From positions 62,001 through 126,000 of the forward strand of contig NZ_BBLY01000006.1 of the NCBI RefSeq assembly GCF_000971175.1: DNA of 64,000 nucleotides, written 5' to 3'. The notes under the pieces were generated by a model. That model did no database searches. It was not told the origin of the DNA and worked only from the letters and a program-made list of their open reading frames with translations. The DNA is from Demequina pelophila (GTDB lineage Bacteria > Actinomycetota > Actinomycetes > Actinomycetales > Demequinaceae). Below are positions 42,590-50,243 of this stretch, one piece after another; within the stretch, counting starts at the first letter, position 1; each line of letters begins with the position of its first letter. The position numbers and the translations under genes are program-made.

Positions 42590-44347
42590 TCAGTCCTGGT
42601 CCGCGGCGAGCGCGTCGGAGACGTGCTCGAGGAGCTCGGGCTCGGCGGGCATCTCGACCTCGCCCACGCCCGGCGCGACGAACTCCATGTGCCACGACTC
42701 GGGCTTCGAGCCCCCCGGGCGGGCCCACAGGGGGTGGACCCATCCGTAGTCGGCGCCGTGCTGGGCGATCCAGGCGGCGGCCGCGGGGTAGAGGTCGATC
42801 GCCATGCCCCAGCCGTGGTTCGAGGTGCCGGGCACCGCGGCGGTCGCGGGCTTGGCCGCGCGCGTCGCGACCTGCGACGCGTACGTGCGGTACGAGTCCG
42901 TGAGCTCGAGGTGTCGGCCCGTCTCGGCGAAGTAGGCCTCGTCGGCGAGCACCAGGCCTCGCACCGCCGAGCACTGGAGCATGTGGCCGCTCATCCACGG
43001 GATGGGGCACAGGTCCGAGGTGGGCAGGCGGCCGTTCGAGGCGGTCGTGCCCTCGGGCGCGCCGGTCCAGCCGTTCTGGTGGGCCGCGACGGCCTCCTGG
43101 TATTCGGCGCTGCGCTCGGCGACCGCCGCGGCCACGTCCGCGTCGTACTCCGCGGTGAGGCGCGCGTTCTCCTCATCGATGCGGGCGTTCTCCGCCGCGA
43201 CCCAGGTCAGGTGCGACTCGTGCACGGCGTCGACCGCGTCACTCGCCGCGTCGCGCGCGTCCTCGAGCTCGGCGTTGACGTCCGCAACGGCGTCGAGCGA
43301 GTCGCGGTCGACCGCGAGGTCGGCCTCCTGCGCGGCAACCAGGCGGTCGCGCGCCTCCTCGAGCGCTGCGAGCGTGGCGTCGTCGGCCACGTCCTGGCCC
43401 ACGACCTCCAGCACGTGGTCCACCGCGACGAGGGAGGACTCGGTGCCGGCGAACAGGTCGTCGAGATCCGCGACGGCCGCCTCGAGGGCCGCCTGGGCGG
43501 ACACCTCGGCGAGCCGGCCGGCGGAGGTCTCGACCTCGGCCGCGGCGGCCTCGATCTCCGCGGCCGCACTCTCGAGCGCGGCGGTGGCCTCGCGCACGGT
43601 GGCGAGGTCGCGCTCGCCGCCCTCGAGCACCTGGGCGACCTTGTCGGGATCGACCGCGGCGGTCGGCTCCTCGGCGATGGCGGCCTGCGCGGCCGAATCC
43701 TGGGCGACGGAGTCCGCGGCGGCGGTCGTCGACGTCCCGGAAAGAAGGCCCTCCGCGTCGTCCGTCGCCTCGACGGACGGGGTGGGCTCCGCCGATGCGG
43801 CGGGCTCCGCCGTCGCGGCGACGTCGGGCTCGGCGTTCGTGTCGCCCAGCGGGTTGGACGCCTCCTCGACCCCGTCGAGCACGACCTGATCGTCCGCCCC
43901 CTGGCCGGAGGCCGCGTCCTCGGCGGACTCATCCGCGTCAGCCTCGTCCTCCTCGGAGGCGGCGGCCTCCACCGTCGCCTCGACGGCGGGCGTCACGGAG
44001 GGCAGCGCGGCGATGTCCGCCTGCGCGGTGACCTCGACGTGGGCGCTGTGGAGCGCGGCGGTAACCGTCGCATCGTCCAGCGTGCGGTCGAGGGTGCGCG
44101 CGGCGATGGCGACGGGGACCTGGGAGGCGACGGAGCCGGCCTCGTCGGCCACGGCGATCGCCTTCTCGACGGACTCCTCGAGGAGCTGCTGCTTCTCGGC
44201 GAGGACCTGGGCGGCTTGGCGGGCGTCGGAGACGGCGGCGGTGATGCGGACCTCGTGGGTCGCGACCGCGGAGCCGACGCCGACAGCAAAGCTCGCCAGG
44301 GCCGTGGCCGAGGCGAGCACAAGGGTGCGTGAAGTGAGTTTCATCAT
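42590..44347 (-). CDS. Secreted M15-family D,D-carboxypeptidase with coiled-coil stalk
   Basis: This 585-residue protein starts with a signal peptide (MMKLTSRTLVLASATALASFAVGVGSAVA region). The middle 350 residues are Ala/Glu-rich: an acidic, probably disordered part and long coiled-coil stretches. The C-terminal 120 residues are a peptidase M15B (VanY-like) domain with the zinc ligands in SNHGWGMAIDLYP (His and Asp) and SWHMEF (His). It should trim the terminal D-Ala from peptidoglycan stems outside the membrane. The coiled coil may place the domain or bind a partner. The ATG pair at 44347/44344 opens the signal peptide. Confidence 0.87.
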   Translation of the reverse strand: MMKLTSRTLVLASATALASFAVGVGSAVATHEVRITAAVSDARQAAQVLAEKQQLLEESVEKAIAVADEAGSVASQVPVAIAARTLDRTLDDATVTAALHSAHVEVTAQADIAALPSVTPAVEATVEAAASEEDEADADESAEDAASGQGADDQVVLDGVEEASNPLGDTNAEPDVAATAEPAASAEPTPSVEATDDAEGLLSGTSTTAAADSVAQDSAAQAAIAEEPTAAVDPDKVAQVLEGGERDLATVREATAALESAAAEIEAAAAEVETSAGRLAEVSAQAALEAAVADLDDLFAGTESSLVAVDHVLEVVGQDVADDATLAALEEARDRLVAAQEADLAVDRDSLDAVADVNAELEDARDAASDAVDAVHESHLTWVAAENARIDEENARLTAEYDADVAAAVAERSAEYQEAVAAHQNGWTGAPEGTTASNGRLPTSDLCPIPWMSGHMLQCSAVRGLVLADEAYFAETGRHLELTDSYRTYASQVATRAAKPATAAVPGTSNHGWGMAIDLYPAAAAWIAQHGADYGWVHPLWARPGGSKPESWHMEFVAPGVGEVEMPAEPELLEHVSDALAADQD

Positions 44348-44635
44348 GAGTCGTTGTCCGTGCCGCTCCGGGGTGGGCGGCGTCTGGGACCACTCCACTG
44401 TAAGCGACCCCGACCGGGCCCCTCTCGAGGCGGGCCGCTCGGCAGCCGCCGCAGCCTGGCCCCCGGCGAGGGGAGAGGGCGGCCGCCCGGGCATCGTCGC
44501 TTCGCCCGATTCGCACGATTCCTCCTGCATTCACCGCGAAACCGGACGATTGGGGGCGAAGCGGCGCATGGACAATGCGCGCCCCGCCGGGATGCGCCGT
44601 GTGATTCCGGCCACACGGGTGCACTTCGGGCACGA
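44348..44635. other. 288-bp region between cutC and the M15 gene
   Basis: No gene is supported here. On the minus strand it should hold the promoter of the M15 gene (see 44397-44402) and the end of the cutC transcript. Part of it (about 44500-44640) is less G+C-rich than its surroundings. Confidence 0.5.
44397..44402 (-). promoter_or_regulatory. Candidate -10 of the M15 carboxypeptidase gene
   Basis: Minus-strand TACAGT, a good -10 hexamer, about 50 nt before the start codon. A GGAG ribosome site lies within the leader. Confidence 0.4.
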
Positions 44636-45388
44636 TTACCGCGGTGCGACGCTACCGAGCGCGTCGAGGACCGCGCGCACGATCGCGGGGTCCGTCTCGA
44701 GCGTGCCGTCGCGGCGAACGCTGTCGCTCTGCGCGCGCAGGTGCACCTGGTCCACACGCGACAGGGCGACCACCTGGGCGACGTTGTCCGGCCGCACCCC
44801 TCCCCCGGCGAGCACCTCCGGACCGGGCGCACGCACCAGGCGGGCCAGTGCATCGGCCCCCGCGAGCGCCGTGGCGGCGCCACCGGAGGTGAGCACCCGC
44901 TCGACCCCCAGCCGCCCGAGCGCCGCGTACGCGGCGTCGAGGTCGGCGGTCGCGTCGAACGCCTTGTGGCAGGTCACGGGCACCGGGCCGGCGGCGGCGA
45001 CCAGGCGCGCCATCGCGGCCTCGTCGATGGCCGCGTCGGGCGTGAGCACGCCGGTGACGATGCCCACGCGGACCGGGACGTCGGCGGCGAGGTCGCGAAT
45101 CGCGCGGCAGTCCTCCTCCATGACCGCGAGCTCATCCGCGTCGTAGACGAAGTCGCCTCCGCGCGGGCGCACCATGATCTGCACGCCGATGCTCGCCACC
45201 CGCGCCAGCACCATGCGGACCATCCCCAGGCTGGGGGTCGTGCCGCCCTGGCACAGGTCCGCGCAGAGCTCGACGCGGTCGGCGCCGGCGGCCTCCGCGG
45301 CCAGGGTGCCGGCGACGTCGTCGACGACGATCTCGACCGCGACGGCCTTCTCACTCGGAGCGGACGGAGACACGGCATCGGCGGTCAT
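44636..45388 (-). CDS. cutC: CutC family protein
   Basis: This 250-residue TIM-barrel protein matches CutC: VEIVVDDVAGTLAAEAAGADRVELCADLCQGGTTPSLG, MVRPRGGDFVYDADEL, VTCHKAFD, and RVLTSGGAATALAG. CutC is named for copper homeostasis in E. coli, though its direct role there is disputed; some members may be enzymes. It reads away from the PCMT-like gene. The ATG at 45388 has AGGAG immediately upstream and a TTCAAT hexamer before that. Confidence 0.9.
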   Translation of the reverse strand: MTADAVSPSAPSEKAVAVEIVVDDVAGTLAAEAAGADRVELCADLCQGGTTPSLGMVRMVLARVASIGVQIMVRPRGGDFVYDADELAVMEEDCRAIRDLAADVPVRVGIVTGVLTPDAAIDEAAMARLVAAAGPVPVTCHKAFDATADLDAAYAALGRLGVERVLTSGGAATALAGADALARLVRAPGPEVLAGGGVRPDNVAQVVALSRVDQVHLRAQSDSVRRDGTLETDPAIVRAVLDALGSVAPR

Positions 45389-45481
45389 GCTCCTATTGAA
45401 CGTCACGACGCGCCCGGTCGCGGGCACCGCGAGGCCGCTCACGGCCCGGCGCAGGCGGCGGATCGGTGGTTCCCTGGAGGC

Positions 45482-46105
45482 ATGGACGGCCCGGGCGGGA
45501 CCCCATCGGACGGCGATCGCGGTGCGCGCCGCGTCGACGACGCGTTCCTCGCGCAGCCGCGCCGCGGATTCCTGCCCGCGTCCGTCCGTGGCCAGGCGCC
45601 GCTCGACCAGCCGCTGCCCATCGGCTTCGGCCAGACGAACAGCCAGCCCACCACCGTGCGGGAGATGCTGCACCTGCTCGACGTCCGGCCGGGCATGCGC
45701 GTGCTCGAGGTGGGATCGGGGACCGGCTGGGTGGTCGCACTGCTCGCGGAGCTCGTCGGCGCCGAGGGCTCGGTCCTGGGGACCGAGCGGATCGCCCGGC
45801 TGGTCGAGTCGGGCGCGACGAACCTGCGCACCGCCGGCGTGCCGTGGGCGCGGATGACTGAGGCGAGGGACGACGCCCTGGGCGCGCCCGACGAGGCGCC
45901 GTTCGACCGGATCCTGGTGTCCGCGATGGCGGACAAGGTCCCCCGCGAGCTCGTCGCGCAGCTCGCCCCGGGCGGGGTGATGGTGGCTCCCGTGCGCGGA
46001 CGCATGCTGCGCATCGTCCGCGGCCTGCCGCCCCACGACGATCCGGCCGATGCGGTGACCACCGAGCACGGCCTCTACCGGTTCGTCCCGCTCATCGTGC
46101 CGTAG
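45482..46105 (+). CDS. PCMT-like protein methyltransferase
   Basis: This 207-residue S-adenosylmethionine-dependent methyltransferase resembles protein-L-isoaspartate O-methyltransferase. Key parts are PIGFGQTNSQPTTVREMLHLL (substrate and cap region), VLEVGSGTGWVVALLAELVG (SAM loop) and FDRILVSAMADKVPRELVAQLAPGGVMVAPV. It could repair isoaspartyl residues; some actinobacterial homologues have other roles. The ATG follows GGAGG very closely (1 nt), so a slightly later start is possible. Confidence 0.82.
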   Translation: MDGPGGTPSDGDRGARRVDDAFLAQPRRGFLPASVRGQAPLDQPLPIGFGQTNSQPTTVREMLHLLDVRPGMRVLEVGSGTGWVVALLAELVGAEGSVLGTERIARLVESGATNLRTAGVPWARMTEARDDALGAPDEAPFDRILVSAMADKVPRELVAQLAPGGVMVAPVRGRMLRIVRGLPPHDDPADAVTTEHGLYRFVPLIVP

Positions 46106-46180
46106 GACTCGCGGGCGTCGAGCCCCGGCCGCCGTGCTCCGCCGACGCCGGCGGTCTCCCGCTCCGCCGACCGGCTGCGA

Positions 46181-46186
46181 CAGACT
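46181..46186 (+). promoter_or_regulatory. -10 element upstream of the deaminase leader ORF
   Basis: CAGACT, 6 nt, then an ATG that opens a 9-codon ORF. CAGACT is identical to the rmlA -10 hexamer. Confidence 0.4.
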
Positions 46187-46192
46187 GGTCGC

Positions 46193-46222
46193 ATGCCCCA
46201 CCACAGAAGGGATGCCCCGTGA
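46193..46222 (+). CDS. Possible 9-aa leader peptide coupled to the deaminase gene
   Basis: ATG-initiated ORF encoding MPHHRRDAP. Its TGA (46220-46222) overlaps the GTG start of the deaminase gene (46219) as GTGA. The AGAAGGG ribosome site of the deaminase gene lies inside it and gives the two Arg codons. With a -10 at 6 nt, the message would start on this ATG. Same arrangement as upstream of glgP. Translation is not proven. Confidence 0.4.
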   Translation: MPHHRRDAP

Positions 46223-46830
46223 CCCGTGGACTGCCCCAGGAGTTCTCGATCGCCCTGCCCGCGTGGGTCGCGGAGGAGACGGCCGGCGTCCCCACCCACC
46301 TGAGAAGCGCCGACGACCGGATGGCGCTGGTGCATCGTCTCGCCGCGCGGAACTTCCGCGAGGGCGGCGGCGGCCCCTTCGCCGCGATCGTGGTCGAGCG
46401 CGACTCCGGCCGCCTGGTCTCCGTCGGGGTGAACGTGGTGCTCTCCGGCGGCATCTCCGTGGGCCACGCCGAGGTCACCGCGCTGGGCCTCGCGCAGCGC
46501 GCGCTGGGCGCCTGGGACCTGGGCGGCGCCGGCATGCCCGCGCACGAACTCGTGGTCAACTGGCGCCCCTGCATCCAGTGCTACGGCGCGACCCTGTGGT
46601 CTGGCGTGCGCTCCCTGGTGGTCGCCGGCGACGGCCCCGAGCTCGAGCGGCTCACCGGGTTCGACGAGGGACCCATGGTGCCCGACTGGGCCGAGCAGTT
46701 CGAGCGCCGCGGCATCACCGTCACCCGGGACGTGCGACGGGACGATGCGCTGCGCACCTTCGCGGACTACGGCGCCCTGGTCGCGGAGCACGGGGCGACC
46801 GTGTACAACGCCCGGGGCGGCGGGGACTGA
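46219..46830 (+). CDS. Cytidine/deoxycytidylate deaminase-like nucleoside deaminase
   Basis: This 203-residue zinc enzyme carries the deaminase HAE motif (His83, Glu85 in SVGHAEVTAL) and PCIQC (Cys118, Cys121), the zinc ligands. The GGGGPFAAIVVE strand is typical of the guanine deaminase/TadA/CMP branch. About 20 residues at the N-terminus and 60 at the C-terminus extend the core. The substrate cannot be fixed; the spacing fits free base or nucleoside deaminases (guanine-deaminase-like) rather than tRNA TadA. GTG start overlapped by a short leader ORF. Confidence 0.82.
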   Translation: MTRGLPQEFSIALPAWVAEETAGVPTHLRSADDRMALVHRLAARNFREGGGGPFAAIVVERDSGRLVSVGVNVVLSGGISVGHAEVTALGLAQRALGAWDLGGAGMPAHELVVNWRPCIQCYGATLWSGVRSLVVAGDGPELERLTGFDEGPMVPDWAEQFERRGITVTRDVRRDDALRTFADYGALVAEHGATVYNARGGGD

Positions 46831-47030
46831 CTCCGGTCGGGGTCGACCTCGACGGTCAGGCCGGGCCTCCCGGCCCGGGATACGGAACCGCACAGAGCGA
46901 CCGCGTCAATTCGGCCTTCTCGCCGCAGTCTCCCTCGTAGGTCGGCGGGGCTGGCCTCGGGCATGTCCGCGACCCCCAAGGAAGGAGGCTGGTACCGCTG
47001 CACGATACTCTCGGCCAGCGATACCATGGG
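46831..47030. other. Intergenic region before the higB remnant
   Basis: No gene is supported. A repeated CGATAC word occurs at about 47001-47027, and the stretch is less G+C-rich than the neighbouring genes. It probably contains the promoter of the higBA remnant and may mark the left edge of acquired DNA. Confidence 0.4.
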
Positions 47031-47039
47031 GCCGTGGAC

Positions 47040-47188
47040 CCAGAAAAGTCCCGCCTGGGAACGAACTCGAGGCAATGAAGGGCGATCGAGCCGGGCAGCA
47101 CTCCATCCGCATCAACAGCCAGGGGCGAATCTGCTTCACATGGGTGGGCGACCGCGCTGAAGACATCGAGTTCGTCGACTACCACTAG
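47040..47188 (+). pseudogene. higB toxin remnant (5'-truncated)
   Basis: The frame ending at 47188 encodes VPPGNELEAMKGDRAGQHSI, then RINSQGRICFTWVGDRAEDIEFVDYH, the C-terminal half of the RelE/HigB killer-protein family (consensus LRVPPGNRLEALKGDRAGQ...RICF...VDYH). The first 40-45 residues of the family are absent: translation upstream of VPPGN shows no similarity in any forward frame. A typical Trp-Arg-Ile-Cys-Phe is here Gly-Arg-Ile-Cys-Phe. The toxin is therefore probably dead, though an in-frame ATG (47074) could make a 37-residue peptide. higA follows after 10 bp. Confidence 0.75.
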
Positions 47189-47198
47189 GGAGGACCCC

Positions 47199-47525
47199 AT
47201 GGCCAACATCGCTGACGACGACTACTTCGAGATCGATCTCGTCACGCCCGGCGAGATGCTCCGCGTCGAGGTTCTCGAGCCACTCGGCATCACCGCCTAC
47301 CGCCTGGCGAAGGCGACCGGCATGACGCAGACCCGCGTTGCGGAGATCATCTCCGGCAAGCGCCGCATCACCGCGGACACCGCGCAGCGTCTCGCGCACG
47401 TGCTCGGCGGCTCGGCCCAGTCGTGGCTCGGGCTGCAGGCCACGTATGACCTCCTCGTCGCTGAACGAGAGAACGGCGACGTGTATCGCCGTCTCGAGGT
47501 GCTGGCCGGTCCGTCCGCGGCCTGA
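47199..47525 (+). CDS. higA: HigA-type antitoxin
   Basis: This 108-residue protein is an Xre-family helix-turn-helix regulator of the HigA/VapA type. It begins with the family's LVTPGEMLRVEVLEPLGITAYRLAKATG and has the HTH block TQTRVAEIISGKRRITADTAQRLAHVLG and SAQSWLGLQATYDLLVA. A GGAGG ribosome site precedes the ATG. It looks intact although its toxin partner is truncated, so it may survive as an orphan repressor. It lies next to a tRNA-Leu gene, a common site for acquired DNA. Confidence 0.92.
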   Translation: MANIADDDYFEIDLVTPGEMLRVEVLEPLGITAYRLAKATGMTQTRVAEIISGKRRITADTAQRLAHVLGGSAQSWLGLQATYDLLVAERENGDVYRRLEVLAGPSAA

Positions 47526-47556
47526 TCGCTGCACCAACCACACGACAGAGGCCCCG

Positions 47557-47575
47557 CCGGCCTCACCAGGGCCGG
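47557..47575 (+). terminator. Hairpin after higA
   Basis: CCGGCC/GGCCGG with a 7-nt loop, 32 nt after the higA stop. Modest stability; the stronger bidirectional hairpin at 47643 may do most of the work. Confidence 0.35.
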
Positions 47576-47642
47576 AGGCACAAGCGCGCCCGGAAACAGC
47601 CGAAACGGCCCACAGACACCTCTACATAGGCGCACAAAGCAG

Positions 47643-47676
47643 AAGGCCGCCCCCGACCTCAGTCGGGGGCGGCCTT
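47643..47676. terminator. Bidirectional terminator between higA and tRNA-Leu
   Basis: Perfect 15-bp stem (AAGGCCGCCCCCGAC, 47643-47657, with 47662-47676) and a CTCA loop. On the minus strand it begins 3 nt after the tRNA CCA end and is flanked by A/T pairs, so it should terminate the tRNA transcript, and higA from the other side. Confidence 0.85.
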
Positions 47677-47678
47677 AT

Positions 47679-47765
47679 TGGTGCGCGAGGGGGGAGTTGA
47701 ACCCCCACGCCCTTTCGGGCACACGGACCTGAACCGTGCGCGTCTGCCTATTCCGCCACTCGCGC
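47679..47765 (-). tRNA. tRNA-Leu (anticodon CAG)
   Basis: The 87-nt minus-strand sequence folds as a class II tRNA: acceptor GCGCGAG/CTCGCGC, anticodon arm GCACGG-TTCAGGT-CCGTGC with anticodon CAG, a variable arm GCCC-GAAA-GGGC, a T arm with GGTTCAACTCC, discriminator A and encoded CCA. It reads CUG, the main Leu codon of this genome. fhaA starts 48 bp away in the other direction. Confidence 0.96.
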
Positions 47766-47800
47766 GCGCCGATGTACTCTAGCACGATTCTGGCGACCGT

Positions 47801-47806
47801 TACGAT
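47801..47806 (+). promoter_or_regulatory. -10 element of fhaA (leaderless type)
   Basis: TACGAT, 7 nt, then the fhaA ATG. It would drive the fhaA-pknA operon. Confidence 0.45.
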
Positions 47807-47813
47807 GGCCCCC

Positions 47814-48521
47814 ATGGGCGTGCTGGACAGATTCGAACGCGGCGTGGAGAACGTCATGCAGAACGCGTTCGCGCGCACCTTCAAGGCGGGGGTCAAGCCG
47901 GTCGAGCTGGCCGCCGCGGTGAAGCGCGAGTGCGATGCCCGCGCCGCGGTGGTGGACCGCGGTCGCACGGTCGCCCCCAATGAATACGTGATCTCCCTGT
48001 CCCAGGCGGACCGGGCCGCGGTCGAGAGCTGGGGCGAGGACGTCATGCGCCAGGAGATCGCCGATGCGCTGCGCACCCACGCGGAGCGCCAGCGCTACGC
48101 CTTCGTGGGCACGGTGGAGGTCGCCTTCGACACGGACGAGACGCTCGCCACCGGCCGCTACGCGGTCGCCAGCCGCACCACGCGCGGGCCCGTCGCGCCG
48201 GCCACCTCGACCAATCCCAATGCGGCGCACCCGCTGCTCGACATCGACGGAGTGCGCTACTACCTCACCGGCGAGTCGACGGTGCTGGGCCGCGGCGGGG
48301 AGGCGGACATCGTCGTGGACGACACGGGGGTGAGCCGCCGCCACGTGCGCCTCGAGGTCACGCCGCACGGGACCATCCTCACGGATATGGGCTCGACGAA
48401 CGGTACCTTCGTCGAGGACCAGCGCGTGAGCGAGGCGACGCTGCTGGACGGCAACGCCATCACGATCGGACGGACGCGCATGCTCTATTGGGACCCGGCA
48501 CCGCAGGGTGAGGACGACTGA
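47814..48521 (+). CDS. fhaA: FhaA: DUF3662 and FHA domain protein
   Basis: This 235-residue protein begins with MGVLDRFERGVENVMQNAFARTF, the DUF3662 domain of actinobacterial FhaA (residues 1-110), and ends with an FHA domain (about 155-230) carrying VLGRGGEADIVV, VSRRHVRLE and DMGSTNGTFV. FhaA binds phosphothreonines made by PknA/PknB, including on the lipid II flippase MurJ in mycobacteria. The linker is shorter than in the mycobacterial protein. First gene of the operon; start set by the MGVLDRFE motif and a -10 hexamer at 7 nt. Confidence 0.95.
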   Translation: MGVLDRFERGVENVMQNAFARTFKAGVKPVELAAAVKRECDARAAVVDRGRTVAPNEYVISLSQADRAAVESWGEDVMRQEIADALRTHAERQRYAFVGTVEVAFDTDETLATGRYAVASRTTRGPVAPATSTNPNAAHPLLDIDGVRYYLTGESTVLGRGGEADIVVDDTGVSRRHVRLEVTPHGTILTDMGSTNGTFVEDQRVSEATLLDGNAITIGRTRMLYWDPAPQGEDD

Positions 48522-48522
48522 C

Positions 48523-49044
48523 GTGAGTCAGCTCTCCATCACCCTGCTCCGCATGGGCTTCCTGGTCCTGCTGTGGGCGCTGGTGCTGTCCGCGATCGCG
48601 GTGCTGCGCGCGGACCTCTACGGCACGCGCGTCACGGCGCGCGGCCGGGGCCGTCGCTCGCGTCAGGAACGCGACGCGCGCGCGGAGAAGACGGCCGCCC
48701 CCAGCCGCGCCGCCACCGGCATCCGCGCCGGCTCGATCTCCACCCAGAATCCCGCGGAGGCCCACCTCGCCGTCACGGCGGGACCGCTCAAGGGCACCAC
48801 GATCCCCCTAGGCCAGGCGCCGGTGCTGGTCGGCCGCGCGAGCACCTGCACGCTCGTGATCGACGACGACTACTGCTCCGCCAAGCACTGCCGTGTCTTC
48901 CTCGACGCCGAGCGTTGGATGGTCGAGGACCTGGGCTCCACGAACGGCACGTACCTGGGCAACCACAAGGTGACGGACCCGGTGCCGTTCCGCGAGGGCG
49001 ACGTCATCCGCATCGGCGCCACCGCCCTGGAGCTCACCACCTGA
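48523..49044 (+). CDS. fhaB: FhaB/FipA: membrane-anchored FHA protein
   Basis: This 173-residue protein has one N-terminal transmembrane helix (LLRMGFLVLLWALVLSAIAVLR), a basic linker and a C-terminal FHA domain with VLVGRASTCTLVI, CSAKHCRV and DLGSTNGTYLG. It is the FipA/FhaB protein that links phosphorylated partners to the divisome. The GTG start lies 1 nt after the fhaA stop; an ATG at 48508 would overlap fhaA and is less likely. Its stop overlaps the pstP ATG. Confidence 0.93.
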   Translation: MSQLSITLLRMGFLVLLWALVLSAIAVLRADLYGTRVTARGRGRRSRQERDARAEKTAAPSRAATGIRAGSISTQNPAEAHLAVTAGPLKGTTIPLGQAPVLVGRASTCTLVIDDDYCSAKHCRVFLDAERWMVEDLGSTNGTYLGNHKVTDPVPFREGDVIRIGATALELTT

Positions 49045-50243
49045 TGTATCTGGGCATTCACTTTGCCGCCCGCTCCGACGTGGGTCTGGTGCGCTCCTCC
49101 AACCAGGACTCGGGCTTCGCCGGAGCCCACCTGCTCGCCGTCGCCGACGGCATGGGCGGCGCCGCGGGCGGGGACATCGCATCCTCCATCGCGATCGGGC
49201 GCCTCGCGGCCCTCGAGGGGGAGGCGCACGGCCCGGACGATGCGCTGGACGAGCTGAAGACGGCCATCGCCGAGGCCCACGCCCAGATCGTCGAGCGTGC
49301 GCGCAACGATCCGGAACTCTCGGGGCTGGGCACCACGGTCACCGCCCTGCTGCGGTCTGGCTCCACGCTGTCGATGGCCCACATCGGCGACTCGCGCGCC
49401 TACCTGCTGCGCGACGGATCGCTCGACCAGGTGACCACCGACCACTCCTTCGTCCAGCACCTGGTGGACACCGGCCGCCTGTCCGTCGCGGACGCCGAGC
49501 ACCACCCCAAGCGGTCGATGCTGCTGCGCGTGCTGGGCGACATCGACGCGGACGTGCCGGTCGACATCTCCGTGCGCGAGGCGCGCCCCGGCGACCGCTG
49601 GCTGCTGTGCTCGGACGGCCTGTCCGGCGTGGTGAGCCGGGAGACGATGCGCGAGACCCTCCGCGAGGTCGAGGACCCGGGCGACTGCGCGGACGCGCTC
49701 GTGGGCCTCGCGCTCGCCGCCGGCGCGCCCGACAACGTCACGTGCATCGTGGGCGACATCGTGGACATCGACGCCGCGCCCGACGGCATCGGCCCCTCCA
49801 CGTCGTCCCAGATCGTCGGCTCCGCCGCCCTCGACCGCCGCCGCGCCACCGCGGCCGCGGACACCCCCGCCGCCAAGGCGGCCCGCCTCGCCGCGCGCGA
49901 GGAGCCCGAGGAGGACGAGGAGCTGCCGCGCGACCGCTGGGCGCGCATCCGGCCCTGGATCCTGCCCGTGGTGGCGCTCGCCGCCATCATCGGCGCCGCC
50001 TGGGGCGGGTACTGGTGGAGCCAGCAGCAGTACTACGTGGGCGAGTCGGACGGCTACGTGGCCGTGTACCGCGGCATCCCCGAGGTGCTGGGGCCGCTGA
50101 GCTTCCACACGCTCGTCGAGACCACCGGCGTGCCCATGGACGAGCTCGAGGCCTACCAGCGCCTGCGCGTGTCGGAGGCGATCCGGGTCACGACCCGCGA
50201 GGACGCCGACGACGTGGTCGCGTCGCTCAGGTCGGAGAACTAG
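49044..50243 (+). CDS. pstP: PstP: membrane PP2C Ser/Thr phosphatase
   Basis: This 399-residue phosphatase reverses PknA/PknB phosphorylation. The cytosolic PP2C domain (1-235) has RSSNQDSG, AVADGMGGAAGG, HIGDSRAYLL, TTDHSFVQHLVD, LLCSDGLSGVV and APDNVTCIV. A disordered linker is followed by one membrane helix (about 298-325) and an outside domain of about 75 residues (YVGESDGYVAVYRGIPEVLG). This layout is that of mycobacterial PstP. ATG overlaps the fhaB stop; the stop overlaps the rodA GTG. Confidence 0.96.
   Translation: MYLGIHFAARSDVGLVRSSNQDSGFAGAHLLAVADGMGGAAGGDIASSIAIGRLAALEGEAHGPDDALDELKTAIAEAHAQIVERARNDPELSGLGTTVTALLRSGSTLSMAHIGDSRAYLLRDGSLDQVTTDHSFVQHLVDTGRLSVADAEHHPKRSMLLRVLGDIDADVPVDISVREARPGDRWLLCSDGLSGVVSRETMRETLREVEDPGDCADALVGLALAAGAPDNVTCIVGDIVDIDAAPDGIGPSTSSQIVGSAALDRRRATAAADTPAAKAARLAAREEPEEDEELPRDRWARIRPWILPVVALAAIIGAAWGGYWWSQQQYYVGESDGYVAVYRGIPEVLGPLSFHTLVETTGVPMDELEAYQRLRVSEAIRVTTREDADDVVASLRSEN

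Noticed and set aside
42590..44530. Longer N-terminus for the M15 peptidase
   Set aside because: The signal peptide starts at 44347; the upstream 61 codons would bury it and contain the likely promoter.
46831..47700. Integrated element with attachment repeats at tRNA-Leu
   Set aside because: No integrase and no second copy of the tRNA 3' end were found between the deaminase gene and the tRNA.
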